The notes under the pieces were generated by a model that worked only from the letters and a program-made list of their open reading frames with translations, was not told the origin of the DNA and did no database searches. Source: Prevotella sp. oral taxon 376 (GTDB lineage Bacteria > Bacteroidota > Bacteroidia > Bacteroidales > Bacteroidaceae). Taken from it: a stretch of DNA of 64,000 bases. The first letter of the stretch is position 1; each line of letters begins with the position of its first letter. The translations under genes and the position numbers were made by a program. The stretch spans positions 806,001 through 870,000 of the forward strand of contig NZ_PYXG01000001.1 of assembly GCF_003043945.1 (NCBI RefSeq), in the 5' to 3' direction. This document shows, piece by piece, positions 63,387 to 64,000 of the stretch.

Positions 63387-63998
63387 TTAAATAATCGTGA
63401 AAAACCCCAAGACGAGCCCCACGAGAAACCCCGTGAGAACCTGTGCAAGGCTATGCTGGCGGAGGATAATGCGGCTGGAGCCCACCATGCCGGCGATGAT
63501 GAGTACCACGCAGAGCCACCAGTTGGGGTTGAAGGAGAAAAGAAAAGAGAAAGCCACGATGGCTCCCGCGACTCCTCCGATGGCTGCCGAGTGGGTGGAA
63601 ATCTTCCACCATACATTGATGACGGCACACAGGATCTGTATCAAGAGTGCCGCAAGCAGTATCCGGGCCATAAAGCTCGGGATGTGGAGCATGGTCATCA
63701 GATAGTAACAACCAAAGTAGCAGAGTATGGAAATGACATAGGGTACCATGCGGCGCTCCCTTGTTCCCAGCTCGATCAGGTCCCATCCCTGATAGCGACG
63801 GTAAAGGTGGATAAAGATGGAGGGAAGCAGAATGGTGAAGATATATACCAGGCCCAGCACCATGAGCTTGTATTGCCATGGAAGCAGGCTCATATAACTG
63901 AAGATGAACAACGCCATGAGCCCCACTAAAGGGAGGTAGAACGGCGTAAACACCATGCTCAACACTCTTGCTGTCAATATGATATTCTTCTCTTTCAT
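63387..63998 (-). CDS. PAP2-like membrane phosphatase family protein
   Basis: 203 residues, about six membrane segments. The PAP2-type motif pieces are [11 protein letters not shown] (residues ~132-142) and [18 protein letters not shown] (~173-190), containing the conserved Ser-Arg and His. An obvious first KxxxxxxRP motif is not seen, so activity on lipid phosphates is uncertain. Inner membrane. First of a three-gene PAP2-purE-ispG run; its ATG is three bases from the window edge, so upstream context is missing. Confidence 0.8.
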   Translation of the reverse strand: MKEKNIILTARVLSMVFTPFYLPLVGLMALFIFSYMSLLPWQYKLMVLGLVYIFTILLPSIFIHLYRRYQGWDLIELGTRERRMVPYVISILCYFGCYYLMTMLHIPSFMARILLAALLIQILCAVINVWWKISTHSAAIGGVAGAIVAFSFLFSFNPNWWLCVVLIIAGMVGSSRIILRQHSLAQVLTGFLVGLVLGFFTII

Positions 63999-64000
63999 AC

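Noticed and set aside
63377-63628. N-terminal extension of PurE
   Set aside because: Lies inside the PAP2-like gene and reads as low-complexity Ser/Pro/Trp sequence; [11 protein letters not shown] at 63376 is the family start.

Overview
The window is Bacteroidota chromosome, most likely a Prevotella or close relative. The evidence is SusC/SusD, FecR and ECF-sigma genes, recurring TAnnTTTG -7 boxes (often with TTTG 19-20 bp upstream), a PorZ-like type IX secretion (T9SS) protein, a long Bacteroidota-type IspG, and CTnDOT/NBU-like tyrosine integrases. No rRNA, tRNA, CRISPR array or IS transposase was seen. The species cannot be named from the sequence alone.

Layout. 1-1.6 kb: start of an aldo/keto reductase gene and a secreted protein of unknown function. 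1.7-11.9 kb: a tight plus-strand run cysS, leuS, YitT-type membrane protein, rdgB, porZ-like, GT39-like glycosyltransferase, acyltransferase-3. 11.9-12.5 kb: an AT-rich intergenic region with seven DnaA-box-like 9-mers (candidate oriC). 12.5-17 kb: GT9 and DUF4254 on the minus strand, then acpP-fabF-rnc. 17.4-30.4 kb: a minus-strand polysaccharide utilisation locus: ECF sigma, FecR, SusC, SusD, an endonuclease/exonuclease/phosphatase-fold lipoprotein, a GH89-like alpha-N-acetylglucosaminidase and a GH3 enzyme. 30.9-34.9 kb: TrpB2-type tryptophan synthase beta chain, MetY, DUF488 and DUF421. 35.3-41.3 kb: two small envelope proteins, a GH3-auxin-like adenylating enzyme, an Ig-like lipoprotein and DUF3108. 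41.4-43.8 kb: an ECF sigma and anti-sigma-like pair embedded among three DUF4252 paralogues. 61-64 kb: ispG, purE and a PAP2-like membrane protein.

About 44.0-60.5 kb is an integrative mobilizable element: relaxase, MobC-like protein, DUF3408, toprim primase, VirE-type ATPase, two HTH/excisionase-like genes, cargo, and two adjacent tyrosine integrases. The cargo (50.5-57.0 kb) is the most unusual content. It holds a T9SS-sorted secreted protein with a candidate Cys/His hydrolase core, then a tightly packed cluster of a radical SAM/SPASM enzyme, a Gfo/Idh/MocA oxidoreductase, a complete S-adenosylmethionine synthetase and a lipoprotein. This looks like a mobile radical-SAM biosynthetic or protein-modifying system that supplies its own cofactor and would export its secreted component through the host T9SS.

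A second unusual signal is a family of five intergenic arrays, each exactly 66 bp and built as three units of a 19-bp imperfect palindrome plus a 3-bp spacer. Three loci share a TTACA...TGTAA core. The other two have unrelated cores but the same architecture.
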